Positions 45,681-54,118 of a DNA stretch of 64,000 bases are shown here, one piece after another. Origin of the DNA: Bifidobacterium lemurum. GTDB lineage: Bacteria; Actinomycetota; Actinomycetes; Actinomycetales; Bifidobacteriaceae. The stretch lies in the NCBI RefSeq assembly GCF_014898175.1, contig NZ_CP062948.1, forward strand, positions 2,294,001-2,358,000, given 5' to 3'. The translations under genes were made by a program, and so were the position numbers. How positions within the stretch are numbered: position 1 is the stretch's first letter; each line of letters opens with the position of its first letter. Under the pieces are notes generated by a model. That model had not been told where the DNA came from and ran no database searches. It was given only the letters and a program-made list of their open reading frames with translations.

Positions 45681-46076
45681 CTATTGGCATGCTGCTTCTT
45701 GCTGGAGTATCCGATTTGCATCGGATAACAATGTCCTGCATCGTTCAACGGATCGGAAAACTGAAGTCTCGTCGTCAGACATCGTGTTCATGTCTCGATT
45801 GGTGTTGCGCGCAATCTGGTTCACGTTGTGTCCGATATGCCAGATCTCAACGCGAATGCGCTCGAGCTTGTCGACGATGGGAGCGCGCTCGAACTCCTTT
45901 CTCAACTCTTCGACCGAGCCCATTTGCTTTATCGCCTCGATAACAAGCCGCGACATCGTCATTCCGGTGTCCGACGACAAGTGATGCAGAAGCTCATATT
46001 CTTCGTCTGACACACGAAGATGAATCTGCCGATTTCTTGAAACCCCCTGCGCTTTGCGCGGTCTTTTCTTCACCAT
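45681..46076 (-). CDS. MobC-like relaxosome accessory protein
   Basis: Protein of 131 residues. The N-terminal ribbon-helix-helix part (NRQIHLRVSDEEYELLHHLSS, DTGMTMSRLVIEAIKQM) is followed by a helical part with IWHIGHNVNQIARNTNRD, the hallmark of MobC-type mobilisation proteins. It binds near oriT and helps the relaxase. ATG 46076 follows GGAAGGAC; an in-frame ATG at 46091 lacks one. The candidate oriT lies upstream. Confidence 0.85.
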   Translation of the reverse strand: MVKKRPRKAQGVSRNRQIHLRVSDEEYELLHHLSSDTGMTMSRLVIEAIKQMGSVEELRKEFERAPIVDKLERIRVEIWHIGHNVNQIARNTNRDMNTMSDDETSVFRSVERCRTLLSDANRILQQEAACQ

Positions 46077-46209
46077 GCTTTGTCCTTCCATGAAAGCGAC
46101 ATCGCATAGCGCATCATCATGAACGACCATTCCACGAGTCGGCGAAATTGATGTTCTTCCCCCTCCAGCATCATCGCGAATGATGCAGCCTTCGGCACTC
46201 GGGTCATGT

Positions 46210-46360
46210 TCCACCGCCGCCGGCGGTGGAGGGCGGTTCGCGGATTGTGTACACAATCCGTATAACTTGCTACACCAAGAAAACGGAAGGTACTCTGCGA
46301 AGTACTCTGCGGAGTACTTTGATGTGTAACCTCGTGTGTACCCTCGCGAGTACTTCGCCG
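46210..46360. other. Candidate origin of transfer (oriT)
   Basis: Cluster of palindromes between two RHH genes: TCCACCGCCG-C-CGGCGGTGGA (46210-46230); CGGATTGTGT with its exact complement, no loop (46241-46260); AAGTACTC-TGCG-GAGTACTT (46300-46319). Copies of GTACTCTGCG occur at 46290 and 46302, and GTACCCTCGCGAGTAC near 46338. Such a cluster beside mobC-type genes is where oriT is usually found. The nick site cannot be placed. Confidence 0.6.
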
Positions 46361-46496
46361 TCTACACCGACTATTCCGCATGGCAGACGTTCGTGCGGGC
46401 CGAATTGCTTTGTCGAAAAGGGCTTGGAGGTCAGAATCCATTTTATGGAAGATGGGCTCCAAGTTTTCGGAAGGGGACCGTCCGGCCATAGTATCG

Positions 46497-46934
46497 TTAT
46501 TCATTTTCGCTTTTCCTGTCTTTGAGCTCCTTGAGCAGGTTCGCCGCGAATTGGTCCAGCTCCTTATTGGAAAATGCCAACGCGGAATCCATCTGCTCGT
46601 ATTCCAGAAAAACCGACAAACGCATGCGCACGTACTCCGCGCGCGACATTCCTCTCTTCATCGCCGCGCGGCACATGACCTCGTATTCGTTTTCGGTCAA
46701 CGTGAATCCGAGTTTGCTTTTCAACGGCTTGTCCTTTGCCCGTCCGTCGTATATCAGAGGGATTTTCGAGAAGTCAATCGTCGGAGATGGATCCAGTTCG
46801 TCGTGGCCGCCGGGCAAAAGCGCTGTACGGATGAACAACGATACCGAGGCCCCGTTCTCCTTGCTCGTCTCTATTACCTGACGGCGTGTTTCCTCGTCGA
46901 TGACGATTTGCACGTATCTCGTATAGAACCTCAT
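46497..46934 (-). CDS. Tandem RHH DNA-binding protein
   Basis: Protein of 145 residues with two possible ribbon-helix-helix units: YTRYVQIVIDEETRRQVIET... and KLGFTLTENEYEVMCRAAMK, RGMSRAEYVRMRLSVFLEY. A helical acidic end follows. It lies at the other side of the candidate oriT and is probably a relaxosome protein or autoregulator. ATG 46934 follows AAAGGAAAC, which can pair with an upstream element of the leader. First gene after a regulatory box. Confidence 0.75.
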   Translation of the reverse strand: MRFYTRYVQIVIDEETRRQVIETSKENGASVSLFIRTALLPGGHDELDPSPTIDFSKIPLIYDGRAKDKPLKSKLGFTLTENEYEVMCRAAMKRGMSRAEYVRMRLSVFLEYEQMDSALAFSNKELDQFAANLLKELKDRKSENE

Positions 46935-47033
46935 ATGGTGTTTCCTTTCGTCCTTGACCCGGAAAAGGAAAACCGGGCCGACGGTTTCCATCGTCGGCCC
47001 GGCCTGTGGGCGTGGCGGGACACGTTGTCTACA
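46935..47033 (-). promoter_or_regulatory. Regulatory box and structured leader, RHH gene
   Basis: Box TGTAGACAACGTGTCCCGC (47033-47015), then hairpin 1 with arms CCGGGCCGACG/CGTCGGCCCGG (46992-47002 with 46973-46983), then TTTCCTTT (46971-46964), which is exactly complementary to AAAGGAAA of the ribosome-binding site (46948-46941). The transcript could thus hide its own translation start. Confidence 0.75.
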
Positions 47034-47045
47034 AATATGGTTCCG

Positions 47046-49211
47046 TCATCGTCCGAAGTCGAAGCGCGTTCCCTTGTCCTTGTCGGCGACGATGTCCGCG
47101 TCGAACTTCTTTCCGGCCTTGGACGTGAATCCTTTCAAGTGGACTCTCTTTCCGGCGAGGAGATTCCTCACGTTGGTGTCCGTGAGCTTCTTTCCGCTGA
47201 TGGACGCAAACAGTTTCCATCCGCATCCGGCGGTGTCCTTCCATCCGCCGTCCGGCTGCTTCTCCCGTTTGTTGGTGGAGCACTGCCAAACGGTGCCGGT
47301 CCTGACCACGGCCGCACCACATCTGGGGCATGGGCCGAACGATTCATCTTCGGTTTTCCGTTTCCTCAATTCCGGATTGCGTTCCGCGCTCTGCATGGCC
47401 TGTGTCGGGATTCCGCGCGCGTCGGCGCGGAAGGCTTCCATGACCTCGGACGGATCCATCAGTCCGCGTTCGACCATCGCGAGGTCCCGTTCCATGCGCG
47501 CGGTGGTCGCGACGTCCTTTCTGGAGCCGTCCACCACCATGACCAGATCCCTGCCCTCGGACGTGCTTCTCAACTGCTTGCCTTTGCGCTCCAGATATTT
47601 GGATCGCACCAGCTTCTCGATGATGTCGGCGCGTGTGGCCGGCGTGCCCAATCCTCCGGAATGGGATTCGTCGTCATCCAGCGCCTCTTTGAGCGTTTTG
47701 TCGTCCACGTATCTGCTCGCGTGCTCCATCGCCGCCAATAACGTCGAGTCGGTGAACGGTTTCGGTGGCTTCGTCTCTCCCTGCGTGATCGTCGCATCGG
47801 ACACCGGTATGAGCGTGCACGGGGCCAGAAGGTTCACGGGAATGACGTTGCGAGGACCGTCCGGTTCGGCGTCGTCGTCATCCGTCTGTGAGGCCTTCTC
47901 GTTCTCGACCGCGCGCCATCCTCGGGACGTGACGACGTCCGACCGGCAGGAGAACTCCACGCCGTCATCCATCCTGAGCCTCGCGCGCACGGTGGCGACC
48001 TCGTGGAGGCAGTCCTCCGACATGGCCTCCCACATGCGCCGCACGATCCTGACCAGCACGAGGCGTTCGTCGTCCGTGAGCGGGGCGAGGCAGTCCGCGC
48101 CGGCCTGCATGGTCGGAAGGATGGCGGTGTGTCCCGCGACCTTCGCGTCGTCCACGACGAGGTCGAACCGTGGCTCCACGGGGATGGACTTGGGTTCGGC
48201 GAATCCATCGACGAGCGTCCCTCCCTCGGCGAGCCGTCTCAGGGACGCGAGGTCGTCGGACGTGACGTATTGGCTGTCGGTGCGCGGATACGTCGCCAGC
48301 CTCATTTCGTAGAGATGCTGGAGCGCCGCGAGTGTGCGGGCGGCCGTGAGCCCATGCATCCTGGACATGTCCTTCTGGAGGCTAGTCAGATCGTACAGAT
48401 GCGGCGGGCGCTCGTGCTGGATACGCCGGTCCGATTCTAGGATGTCGAACCCCTCGCCGTCGGCCGCCGCCAACATCCGGAAATGCTCCGCGTCCTCGCG
48501 ACGGTCGAACCGTTCGCTGGTGAGCCGCCATCCACCCATGTCCGCGTCGACCTTCCAAAACGGAACCGGTCTATGATGGCCGATCTGGAGGTCCCGGTCG
48601 ACGACCATCGCCAACGTCGGGGTCTGCACGCGTCCGACCGCGAACCGGCGGTCGTAGGCGAGGCTGTAGGCGCGCGAGGCGTTCATGCCGATCAGCCAGT
48701 CGGCCTTGGCACGGATCTCGGCGGCCGCCGCCAGCCCGTCGTATTCGGATTCCGGACGCATCGAATCCAACGCCTGGCGAATGGCGTCCTCCTCGAGGGA
48801 CGCGACCCACAAACGCCACGCGGGCTTACGGCATCGCGCGTGGGCGACGATCCGACGGAAGATGGACTCGCCCTCGCGGTCCGGATCGCACGCGTTGACC
48901 AGCACGTCCACGTCGGATCTGTTGAGCAGGGATGCGATGTTGCGGTACTGGCGGTCAGCGCCGCGATCCGTGGACACCTTCCACCGCCAGTCGGGCGTCG
49001 GATCCAGGGGAAGGGATTCCATGCTCCATTGCTTCCAGTTCCGGTTCTCGTATTCCGCCGGGGTGAGCAGCTCGACGAGATGCCCCTGCGCCCATGTGAC
49101 GAGGGTCGAATCCCCGCACCGGATGTACCCGTCTCCTTGTGTGCGGTTCCCGCCGATGGCCGACGCGATTGCCTGAGCGACGGAATGCTTCTCCGCGATG
49201 ATCAACCTCAT
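47046..49211 (-). CDS. topB: Type IA DNA topoisomerase (topoisomerase III-like)
   Basis: Protein of 721 residues. TOPRIM start LIIAEKHSVAQAIASAIGG with the acidic DPDREGE motif, central domain with NASRAYSLAYDRRFAVGRVQTPTL, catalytic Tyr in ATYPRTDSQYVTSD, and a C-terminal zinc finger (CPRCGAAVV...CGWKL). Conjugative elements often carry TopB to untangle transferred or replicating DNA. ATG 49211 follows TAAGGAG. It forms one unit with its box leader; the gene downstream has its own box. Confidence 0.94.
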   Translation of the reverse strand: MRLIIAEKHSVAQAIASAIGGNRTQGDGYIRCGDSTLVTWAQGHLVELLTPAEYENRNWKQWSMESLPLDPTPDWRWKVSTDRGADRQYRNIASLLNRSDVDVLVNACDPDREGESIFRRIVAHARCRKPAWRLWVASLEEDAIRQALDSMRPESEYDGLAAAAEIRAKADWLIGMNASRAYSLAYDRRFAVGRVQTPTLAMVVDRDLQIGHHRPVPFWKVDADMGGWRLTSERFDRREDAEHFRMLAAADGEGFDILESDRRIQHERPPHLYDLTSLQKDMSRMHGLTAARTLAALQHLYEMRLATYPRTDSQYVTSDDLASLRRLAEGGTLVDGFAEPKSIPVEPRFDLVVDDAKVAGHTAILPTMQAGADCLAPLTDDERLVLVRIVRRMWEAMSEDCLHEVATVRARLRMDDGVEFSCRSDVVTSRGWRAVENEKASQTDDDDAEPDGPRNVIPVNLLAPCTLIPVSDATITQGETKPPKPFTDSTLLAAMEHASRYVDDKTLKEALDDDESHSGGLGTPATRADIIEKLVRSKYLERKGKQLRSTSEGRDLVMVVDGSRKDVATTARMERDLAMVERGLMDPSEVMEAFRADARGIPTQAMQSAERNPELRKRKTEDESFGPCPRCGAAVVRTGTVWQCSTNKREKQPDGGWKDTAGCGWKLFASISGKKLTDTNVRNLLAGKRVHLKGFTSKAGKKFDADIVADKDKGTRFDFGR

Positions 49212-49319
49212 TGCTGGTGCTCCTTAGCTTTCATTGCATGTCCCGGCATATGGAAAGGCCGGGCCGACGAATCCAATCGTCGGCCCGGCCGAAGGAACGG
49301 GCGGGACACGTTGTCTACA
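49212..49319 (-). promoter_or_regulatory. Regulatory box and structured leader, topB
   Basis: Box TGTAGACAACGTGTCCCGC (49319-49301), then a perfect 14-bp stem GGCCGGGCCGACGA/TCGTCGGCCCGGCC with a six-base loop (49257-49290). CTTTC after the stem can pair with GAAAG near the ribosome-binding site, less strongly than in the other leaders. Confidence 0.75.
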
Positions 49320-49336
49320 TTCCCGTCCGGATGGGG

Positions 49337-50212
49337 TCAGCGGAGCACCCTGGCCGCGATGTCGAGGAAATCCCTGTCGCGGTGGCCGGTCTCGGATTTC
49401 ATGAGGTTGGTGAGGAACGAGTGGTCCACCATGATCCGTTCGCGATACACCGTTTCGTCGGAGAGCGTGACCGTCAGCAGGAAGGATTCCTCCAATCGTT
49501 CGTCCACGACCTCCTGCCGATGTTCGCTGACGAAGAAGGAGGGGTCGACGTAACCGCCGTCGCTGGATTTCACCTGCGAGTATTTCCCGTTTACGGAGGG
49601 CACCATCCTGATTTCCGGGCGTCGGACCAGGGCGGTGTGCAACGGGCTGGACGAGGACACCAGCCTGCCGTAGAGCGGGAGCGCGGGTTGCGCGTAGAGC
49701 AACGCGAATGGAAGATTCTGATAGTTGGCGATATGGAAGCGCCATCCCTCGTCGTCCCGCCATTGCCTGAGGAGTTTTTCCGCGAAGGCGTGGCTGAGAC
49801 GGATGCCGGTTTGTTTGCTCCATATGTACACGATCCGGTCGAACTGGTCCCTCATGAGGTTCCTGATGGCGATTCCGGTCCGGTTCTTCGGAGATCGCCT
49901 TCCATTCGCCGTCCTCCTGTGTCCCGGATCCGAGAACGGGCATCCGAGATAGGCGTCCTGATCGTATTCGGCCAGCAGCGGGACGGACCTAGGTGTGTGC
50001 CGTCCATACGGGGAGCGGCTTGCCTCCTCCTCGGCCTTGTATAATCCGATGATCTGGATGGGGTTGTCGCAGGCCGGGCACACCGCGAAGCAACGCAGCC
50101 GATCGCCGTCGGTGTTGTAGTAGGGGCGGCGTTTGCCCGTCTCCCTGGTGAAATTGTCATCGGTTATATCGATGAAACGGCTGTCGCCCACGATCGTTTT
50201 GAATACGTCCAT
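49337..50212 (-). CDS. Hypothetical protein with zinc-ribbon-like start
   Basis: Protein of 291 residues. CPACDNPIQIIG near residue 45 and CPFSDPGH near 91 could form a metal site. A helical centre (IAIRNLMRDQFDRIVYIWSK, LSHAFAEKLLRQW) and a beta-rich end follow. Family not recognised. It is transcribed toward the topB box and its ATG has no strong ribosome-binding site. Confidence 0.65.
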   Translation of the reverse strand: MDVFKTIVGDSRFIDITDDNFTRETGKRRPYYNTDGDRLRCFAVCPACDNPIQIIGLYKAEEEASRSPYGRHTPRSVPLLAEYDQDAYLGCPFSDPGHRRTANGRRSPKNRTGIAIRNLMRDQFDRIVYIWSKQTGIRLSHAFAEKLLRQWRDDEGWRFHIANYQNLPFALLYAQPALPLYGRLVSSSSPLHTALVRRPEIRMVPSVNGKYSQVKSSDGGYVDPSFFVSEHRQEVVDERLEESFLLTVTLSDETVYRERIMVDHSFLTNLMKSETGHRDRDFLDIAARVLR

Positions 50213-50242
50213 GCCCGATCCTCGTTGCCTTGCCTGTCGTGT

Positions 50243-50485
50243 CTAATGGTAGCGGTTGGACACGTCGTTCCACCATCGGACGGGGAGCGCGGGGACCGCG
50301 CCCCCGCGCTCGGCGAACGCGAGGGCCGCGAGGACGGTTCGCAGCGATACGGGGAACCGTCTGTCGCCCTGCTGCATCAGGAAGACGAAATCCTCGTCGC
50401 ATTCCCCGCATGAGGTGTGGTCGATGATCTTTCCCTGTGCGATGCGCGCCTGGGCGCGCGGGTCGATGCTGTCAGGAGCTGCCAT
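50243..50485 (-). CDS. Small hypothetical protein with CxxC motif
   Basis: Protein of 80 residues with CGECDEDF near residue 26, helix LRTVLAALAFAERGG and a Trp-rich end. GAGGATCCGAGGAAC precedes ATG 50485. It lies between two other minus-strand genes and is probably co-transcribed. Confidence 0.55.
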   Translation of the reverse strand: MAAPDSIDPRAQARIAQGKIIDHTSCGECDEDFVFLMQQGDRRFPVSLRTVLAALAFAERGGAVPALPVRWWNDVSNRYH

Positions 50486-50510
50486 GTTCCTCGGATCCTC
50501 CCTTCCCGGA

Positions 50511-50807
50511 TCACAGTTGGGCGAATCCGAGCAGCGGGGCGAACACGGCCGCGATCGCGAACAGCATGACGAGGGTGAACACCACGCCGAGGACGTAGGC
50601 GACGATCGCGATCACGGTCTTCATGGCTGTCCCGCCGGTGGTCTCCATCATCGACGGCTGCTGCATGCGGCGGCCGACGATAGCGCACACGCCGGCCAGC
50701 ACGCACGAGACGAGCGCGAGGGCGATCTGGAGGCCGCCGTTGAGGTGCACGGTCCAATCCCACAATTCCGAAACCATGCCGCTGACGGTCTGCAATGCGT
50801 TCTCCAT
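50511..50807 (-). CDS. Small three-helix membrane protein
   Basis: Protein of 98 residues: helix at 25-45 (GLQIALALVSCVLAGVCAIVG), a polar loop, helix at about 63-95 (TVIAIVAYVLGVVFTLVMLF, AIAAVFAPLLG). Size and plan resemble pilin-like or VirB3-like transfer proteins, but no motif proves it. AAGGAAAGGAAAC precedes the ATG. First gene after its own box. Confidence 0.62.
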   Translation of the reverse strand: MENALQTVSGMVSELWDWTVHLNGGLQIALALVSCVLAGVCAIVGRRMQQPSMMETTGGTAMKTVIAIVAYVLGVVFTLVMLFAIAAVFAPLLGFAQL

Positions 50808-50868
50808 TATCCTGTTTCCTTTCCTTGGAGGGCTGTCACCACCATCCTCGCGTCCATCGAGCAAGCCG

Positions 50869-50885
50869 GCGGGACACGTTGTCAC
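50869..50885 (-). promoter_or_regulatory. Regulatory box toward 50807
   Basis: GTGACAACGTGTCCCGC on the minus strand, 62 bases before the start. It forms a head-to-head pair with the box at 50905; 19 bases separate them. Confidence 0.78.
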
Positions 50886-50904
50886 CAAGTTCGACTCCGG
50901 ATCC

Positions 50905-50922
50905 GTGACATCGTGTCCCGCC
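50905..50922 (+). promoter_or_regulatory. Regulatory box toward 50982
   Basis: GTGACATCGTGTCCCGCC on the plus strand, 61 bases before the start. Together with the box at 50869 it controls two divergent transfer units. Confidence 0.78.
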
Positions 50923-50981
50923 GTCCGGTTCCGTCTGAGCGAAGCTTCCAATGGAAGACCATCATCACGGAAAGGATCCGC

Positions 50982-51359
50982 ATGTCCTCGAAAAACAACT
51001 TTATGCGCGATACCAAGCGCGACATCCTCAGGATGGTCCGCGAGCAGCGGGCCCAAAAACAGGACGCGCTCGATTTGTTTGTCGACTCCCTGATCGGACT
51101 CAACTCCCTCAAAAGCAGGATCGCCGAGGCCGAACGCGGCGTCGACGAGAAAAGGCGCGCGGCCCGCGACGCCGGGAACACCGCCGCCGAACTCAAGGAG
51201 GTCGAACGCCTCGTCCAGGACAACTGGGACCAGATGACTGCTCCGGCCGCCACCGACGGTCCGGCGGACGCATCGGATCCGGAATCCGCCGTGCCGGATG
51301 CCTCCGGATCCGATCCTTATCCCGACGGCGGTCACACCGAGTACGGGGAGGGCGTGTGA
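50982..51359 (+). CDS. Coiled-coil protein of the second transfer block
   Basis: Protein of 125 residues. Basic helical start (MRDTKRDILRMVREQRAQKQ), a coiled coil to about residue 85, then an acidic disordered tail. Not recognised. GGAAAGGATC precedes the ATG and its stop overlaps the next ATG, so it is coupled to the VirB8-like gene. Confidence 0.66.
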   Translation: MSSKNNFMRDTKRDILRMVREQRAQKQDALDLFVDSLIGLNSLKSRIAEAERGVDEKRRAARDAGNTAAELKEVERLVQDNWDQMTAPAATDGPADASDPESAVPDASGSDPYPDGGHTEYGEGV

Positions 51360-52321
51360 TGTCGCGGAGATCCGAGCCGAAGCCCCTGCCCAAACCGGTG
51401 AGGATGCTCGCATGGCTCGTCGCCGCCATCCTCGTGGTCGCGCTCGGCGTCGTCGCCACCAACCGTCTCAACTCCGACCAGTCGGACACCGCCTCGGCCT
51501 CCCCGTCCGCGAACGAGGAGAGCGGGGAGCCGGACGCCGACGAATCTTCGGACGTGCGGTGGCGCGGGCTGAAGGCGGCGGGGATCCCGATCCCCGGCGA
51601 GTGGAGCCGCCAGACCGGCTTCTACCTGGTCTCCAAGTCCGAGGACGGGGAGGTGTCCACCGATCTGGAATCACGGTCCGTCGCCGGTGAGGGCGGGCCG
51701 GTGGAGACCGCGCTGGCGGCCGTGGACGCCCTGCTCGACCCCGACCTTTCGGACGACGAATGGGCCCAGACCGTGACCGGCCTGCTCTCGGAGGACGGCG
51801 GCGGCGTCTCGCACGCGCTGTCGGACGCGCCCCGCTACTGGTGGCTCGCCCGTAGTTTCAATCCCGACGGCGTGTGCTCGCGCATGAGCGGCGACCGGTA
51901 CACCGTGCAAAGCTACGACTGCACCGCCGACGGCGAGTTCGAAGGCTCCGACGAGGACGCCGTCAAGGGCACGCAGCACTACTACGGCGCGCTCTTCTCC
52001 CTGAGCGGGAACATGTCGACCAGCAGCAGCGTCGACCCCCAGGAGGAGGCGGCGAAGGCCTACGACACGATCCTGATCCCCATGGACGACGGCAACTGGC
52101 ATGTGACCGTCTATTGCCCGGCGTCCCTCGACCGGCCGCTCGTGGACGAGGACGCCAACGAAACCGGCGTCTCGGATGCCGGCGACCTCGAACCTGGGCA
52201 AAGCGCGTACACCGGCTTCGCCCGTTCGACCGGATACGGCACCACGCAGCGTCCGTGCCGCACCGTCGAGGTCACGGTCGGCGGCCAGAAGCCCTACTGG
52301 TACGTCGGAGCGGAACAATGA
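51359..52321 (+). CDS. VirB8/TcpC-like transfer protein
   Basis: Protein of 320 residues. A short basic cytoplasmic tail, one membrane helix (MLAWLVAAILVVALGVVATN) and a large external region. The external part has a conserved-looking alpha/beta texture (VETALAAVDALLDPDLSDDEWA, NWHVTVYCPASLDRP). Single-pass proteins with an NTF2-like external domain are the VirB8/TcpC parts of Gram-positive transfer machines; the fold is inferred. It overlaps both neighbours by a few bases. Confidence 0.62.
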   Translation: MSRRSEPKPLPKPVRMLAWLVAAILVVALGVVATNRLNSDQSDTASASPSANEESGEPDADESSDVRWRGLKAAGIPIPGEWSRQTGFYLVSKSEDGEVSTDLESRSVAGEGGPVETALAAVDALLDPDLSDDEWAQTVTGLLSEDGGGVSHALSDAPRYWWLARSFNPDGVCSRMSGDRYTVQSYDCTADGEFEGSDEDAVKGTQHYYGALFSLSGNMSTSSSVDPQEEAAKAYDTILIPMDDGNWHVTVYCPASLDRPLVDEDANETGVSDAGDLEPGQSAYTGFARSTGYGTTQRPCRTVEVTVGGQKPYWYVGAEQ

Positions 52322-53352
52322 CCGCGAGGAGGACGAGGGTCCGGATCGCGGCCGTGGCGGCGACGATGGCGGTCCTGCTGACCTGCGCGTCCTGCTCGCC
52401 GCTCGACGTGATCGCCTATCTCGGCGGCTGCAAGCAATCCTCCTCGACCGGCGGCCAGGACGGCGACGTGAACACCGTCGCGAAGGGAGAGGTGAGCGAA
52501 GGCATGACCGTCTCCCAAGCCCAGGAGTGGTTCGGCGGCGCGGACGGACCGGGCTCGCCCCCAACCTGCCGCGCGTATCCCAGGGGTCAATGCACGTATT
52601 GGGCGTGCATGAGGGGCTCGAAACTCGGCTGGAGCGTGGGCTCGTATTGGGGCAACGGCGGCGACTGGGCCGCCAGCGCGTCGAAGGCCGGATACGAGAC
52701 CACCACGGATTCGCCCGTCGCCGGATCCATCATCAGCTTCCCTCCCGGCAACCAAGGCGCCGACTCCTACTACGGCCACGTCGCCGTGGTCGAATCCGTC
52801 GACACGACGGCCGGGACCGTCACCATCAGCGAGATGAACGCGACGGGGCCGGTGGTGAGCTTCCGCACCCTGCCGATCGACGGCGGGGCCACCTATATCC
52901 TTCCCGACGCGACGATCGACGGAACGGGAACGGGCGGATCCTCCGGCGGTTCGTCGGCCACCGTCAACGCCGCCTGGTCGTGCCGGGCGTCCTCGAGCGG
53001 CGTGGTCGTCGACTACGACGGCGACGGCGTGCACGCCACATCCGAACAGGCCCAGGCGATCGCGAAACGCATGATCGCCAGCGGCTACAAGGCATGGGAC
53101 AACGACGAGGACTGGGACGCGCTCGTGTGGATCTGGAACCACGAGTCGGGATGGCGGTGGGACGCGGAGAACCCAAGCTCCGGTGCGTACGGCATACCCC
53201 AATCCCTGCCCGCGAACAAGATGGCCTCCGCCGGCGACGACTGGAAGGACAACGCCGCCACCCAGATCGCATGGGGACTGCAATACATCAAGGACCGGTA
53301 TGGCAGTCCGGGCAAGGCCAAGGAGTTCTGGCTCGCGCACAACTGGTACTGA
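52318..53352 (+). CDS. Peptidoglycan hydrolase (CHAP plus lysozyme-like)
   Basis: Protein of 344 residues. A lipoprotein-like signal (LTCASC, Cys near residue 25), a CHAP amidase domain with catalytic Cys in GQCTYWACM and His in YYGHVAVVES, a Ser/Gly linker, and a lytic-transglycosylase-like domain with the Glu in WIWNHESGW and GAYGIPQSLP. It is the VirB1-type wall-opening enzyme of Gram-positive conjugation systems. It overlaps the VirB8-like gene by four bases. A regulatory box begins four bases after its stop. Confidence 0.88.
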   Translation: MTARRTRVRIAAVAATMAVLLTCASCSPLDVIAYLGGCKQSSSTGGQDGDVNTVAKGEVSEGMTVSQAQEWFGGADGPGSPPTCRAYPRGQCTYWACMRGSKLGWSVGSYWGNGGDWAASASKAGYETTTDSPVAGSIISFPPGNQGADSYYGHVAVVESVDTTAGTVTISEMNATGPVVSFRTLPIDGGATYILPDATIDGTGTGGSSGGSSATVNAAWSCRASSSGVVVDYDGDGVHATSEQAQAIAKRMIASGYKAWDNDEDWDALVWIWNHESGWRWDAENPSSGAYGIPQSLPANKMASAGDDWKDNAATQIAWGLQYIKDRYGSPGKAKEFWLAHNWY

Positions 53353-53356
53353 TCCC

Positions 53357-53452
53357 GTGACAACGTGTCCCGCCGTTCCTATGGGCCGGGCCGACGATGG
53401 AAACGTCGGCCCGGCCTTTGCCTTTTCCGGGTCACGGAAGAAAGGAACCATC
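53357..53452 (+). promoter_or_regulatory. Regulatory box and structured leader, anti-restriction unit 1
   Basis: Box GTGACAACGTGTCCCGCC (53357-53374), hairpin GGCCGGGCCGACG/CGTCGGCCCGGCC (53384-53416, loop ATGGAAA), then CCTTTTCCG (53421-53429), which can pair with CGGAAGAAAGG around the ribosome-binding site (53435-53445, two-base bulge). Confidence 0.76.
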
Positions 53453-54106
53453 ATGAGCGATCTGAGGACCGCCGCCGAACGCATCATCGAGGATTTCGAC
53501 CTCGATTACGGCAACGCCGAAACGTCCATCCAGGACGGCTACCTCTATATGACGGTCGAGGCCCCGAACCACGCCACCGTCTCCGTCGACGTGGACGGGA
53601 CCGCCGACGAGGAAAGGCTTCGCCGCTTCCTCGCCACGGCGATGGACGACTTCGACCCGGACGAGGAGTTCGACAAGCTGTGGTCGTCCGACTTCGCCGA
53701 ACTCAACGGCTTCACCCCCTCCGGATTCATCGGAATGCTCCAGGAGGACAAGGACTTCTTCGACCGCGCCTCCGACGCCCTGAGGAGCATCTCCGCCAGG
53801 TCCGGCGACGAGGAGACGCTGTGCGAGATCCGCTGGACCGTCGCGGACCTGCGCGCATGGCTCAACGACCACGAGTATCCCGACACCCCGGCGAACATGG
53901 AGGCCATGAAAGCCATGGTGTCGGGAAAGGATCTGAAGGACCGAAGCATCGAGATGGGATGGGAGGCGATCGACGCGATGGTCGACGCCGCCAACCTCGA
54001 CCGCGCCGACGACGACGCGGAGGAGAGGGCGGACTCCTACGACCCGACCGACCTCGCGGCCCCGGCCACCATCAACGCCGCCGACGACGCGGCCCGCACG
54101 CTGTGA
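53453..54106 (+). CDS. Acidic protein of the anti-restriction island
   Basis: Protein of 217 residues, strongly acidic. A beta-rich first part (NAETSIQDGYLYMTVEAPNH, ATVSVDVDGTADEERL) and helical rest (DLRAWLNDHEYPDTPANMEA). Not recognised. Length and charge would suit a DNA mimic or an inhibitor of nucleic-acid enzymes; the only support is location near ArdA. GAAAGGAAC precedes the ATG. Confidence 0.7.
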   Translation: MSDLRTAAERIIEDFDLDYGNAETSIQDGYLYMTVEAPNHATVSVDVDGTADEERLRRFLATAMDDFDPDEEFDKLWSSDFAELNGFTPSGFIGMLQEDKDFFDRASDALRSISARSGDEETLCEIRWTVADLRAWLNDHEYPDTPANMEAMKAMVSGKDLKDRSIEMGWEAIDAMVDAANLDRADDDAEERADSYDPTDLAAPATINAADDAARTL

Positions 54107-54118
54107 AGGGAGAAGACG

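Noticed and set aside
46070..46504. Open minus-strand frame of 144 codons across the palindrome cluster
   Set aside because: It overlaps the MobC-like start, reads through all palindromes and is repetitive (HQSTPQSTSQSTF). It is better explained as the candidate oriT.
48121..48145. TGTGTCCCGCGACC within topB
   Set aside because: Only the second half-site and tail of the box are present, the first half is missing, and it lies inside a conserved coding region.
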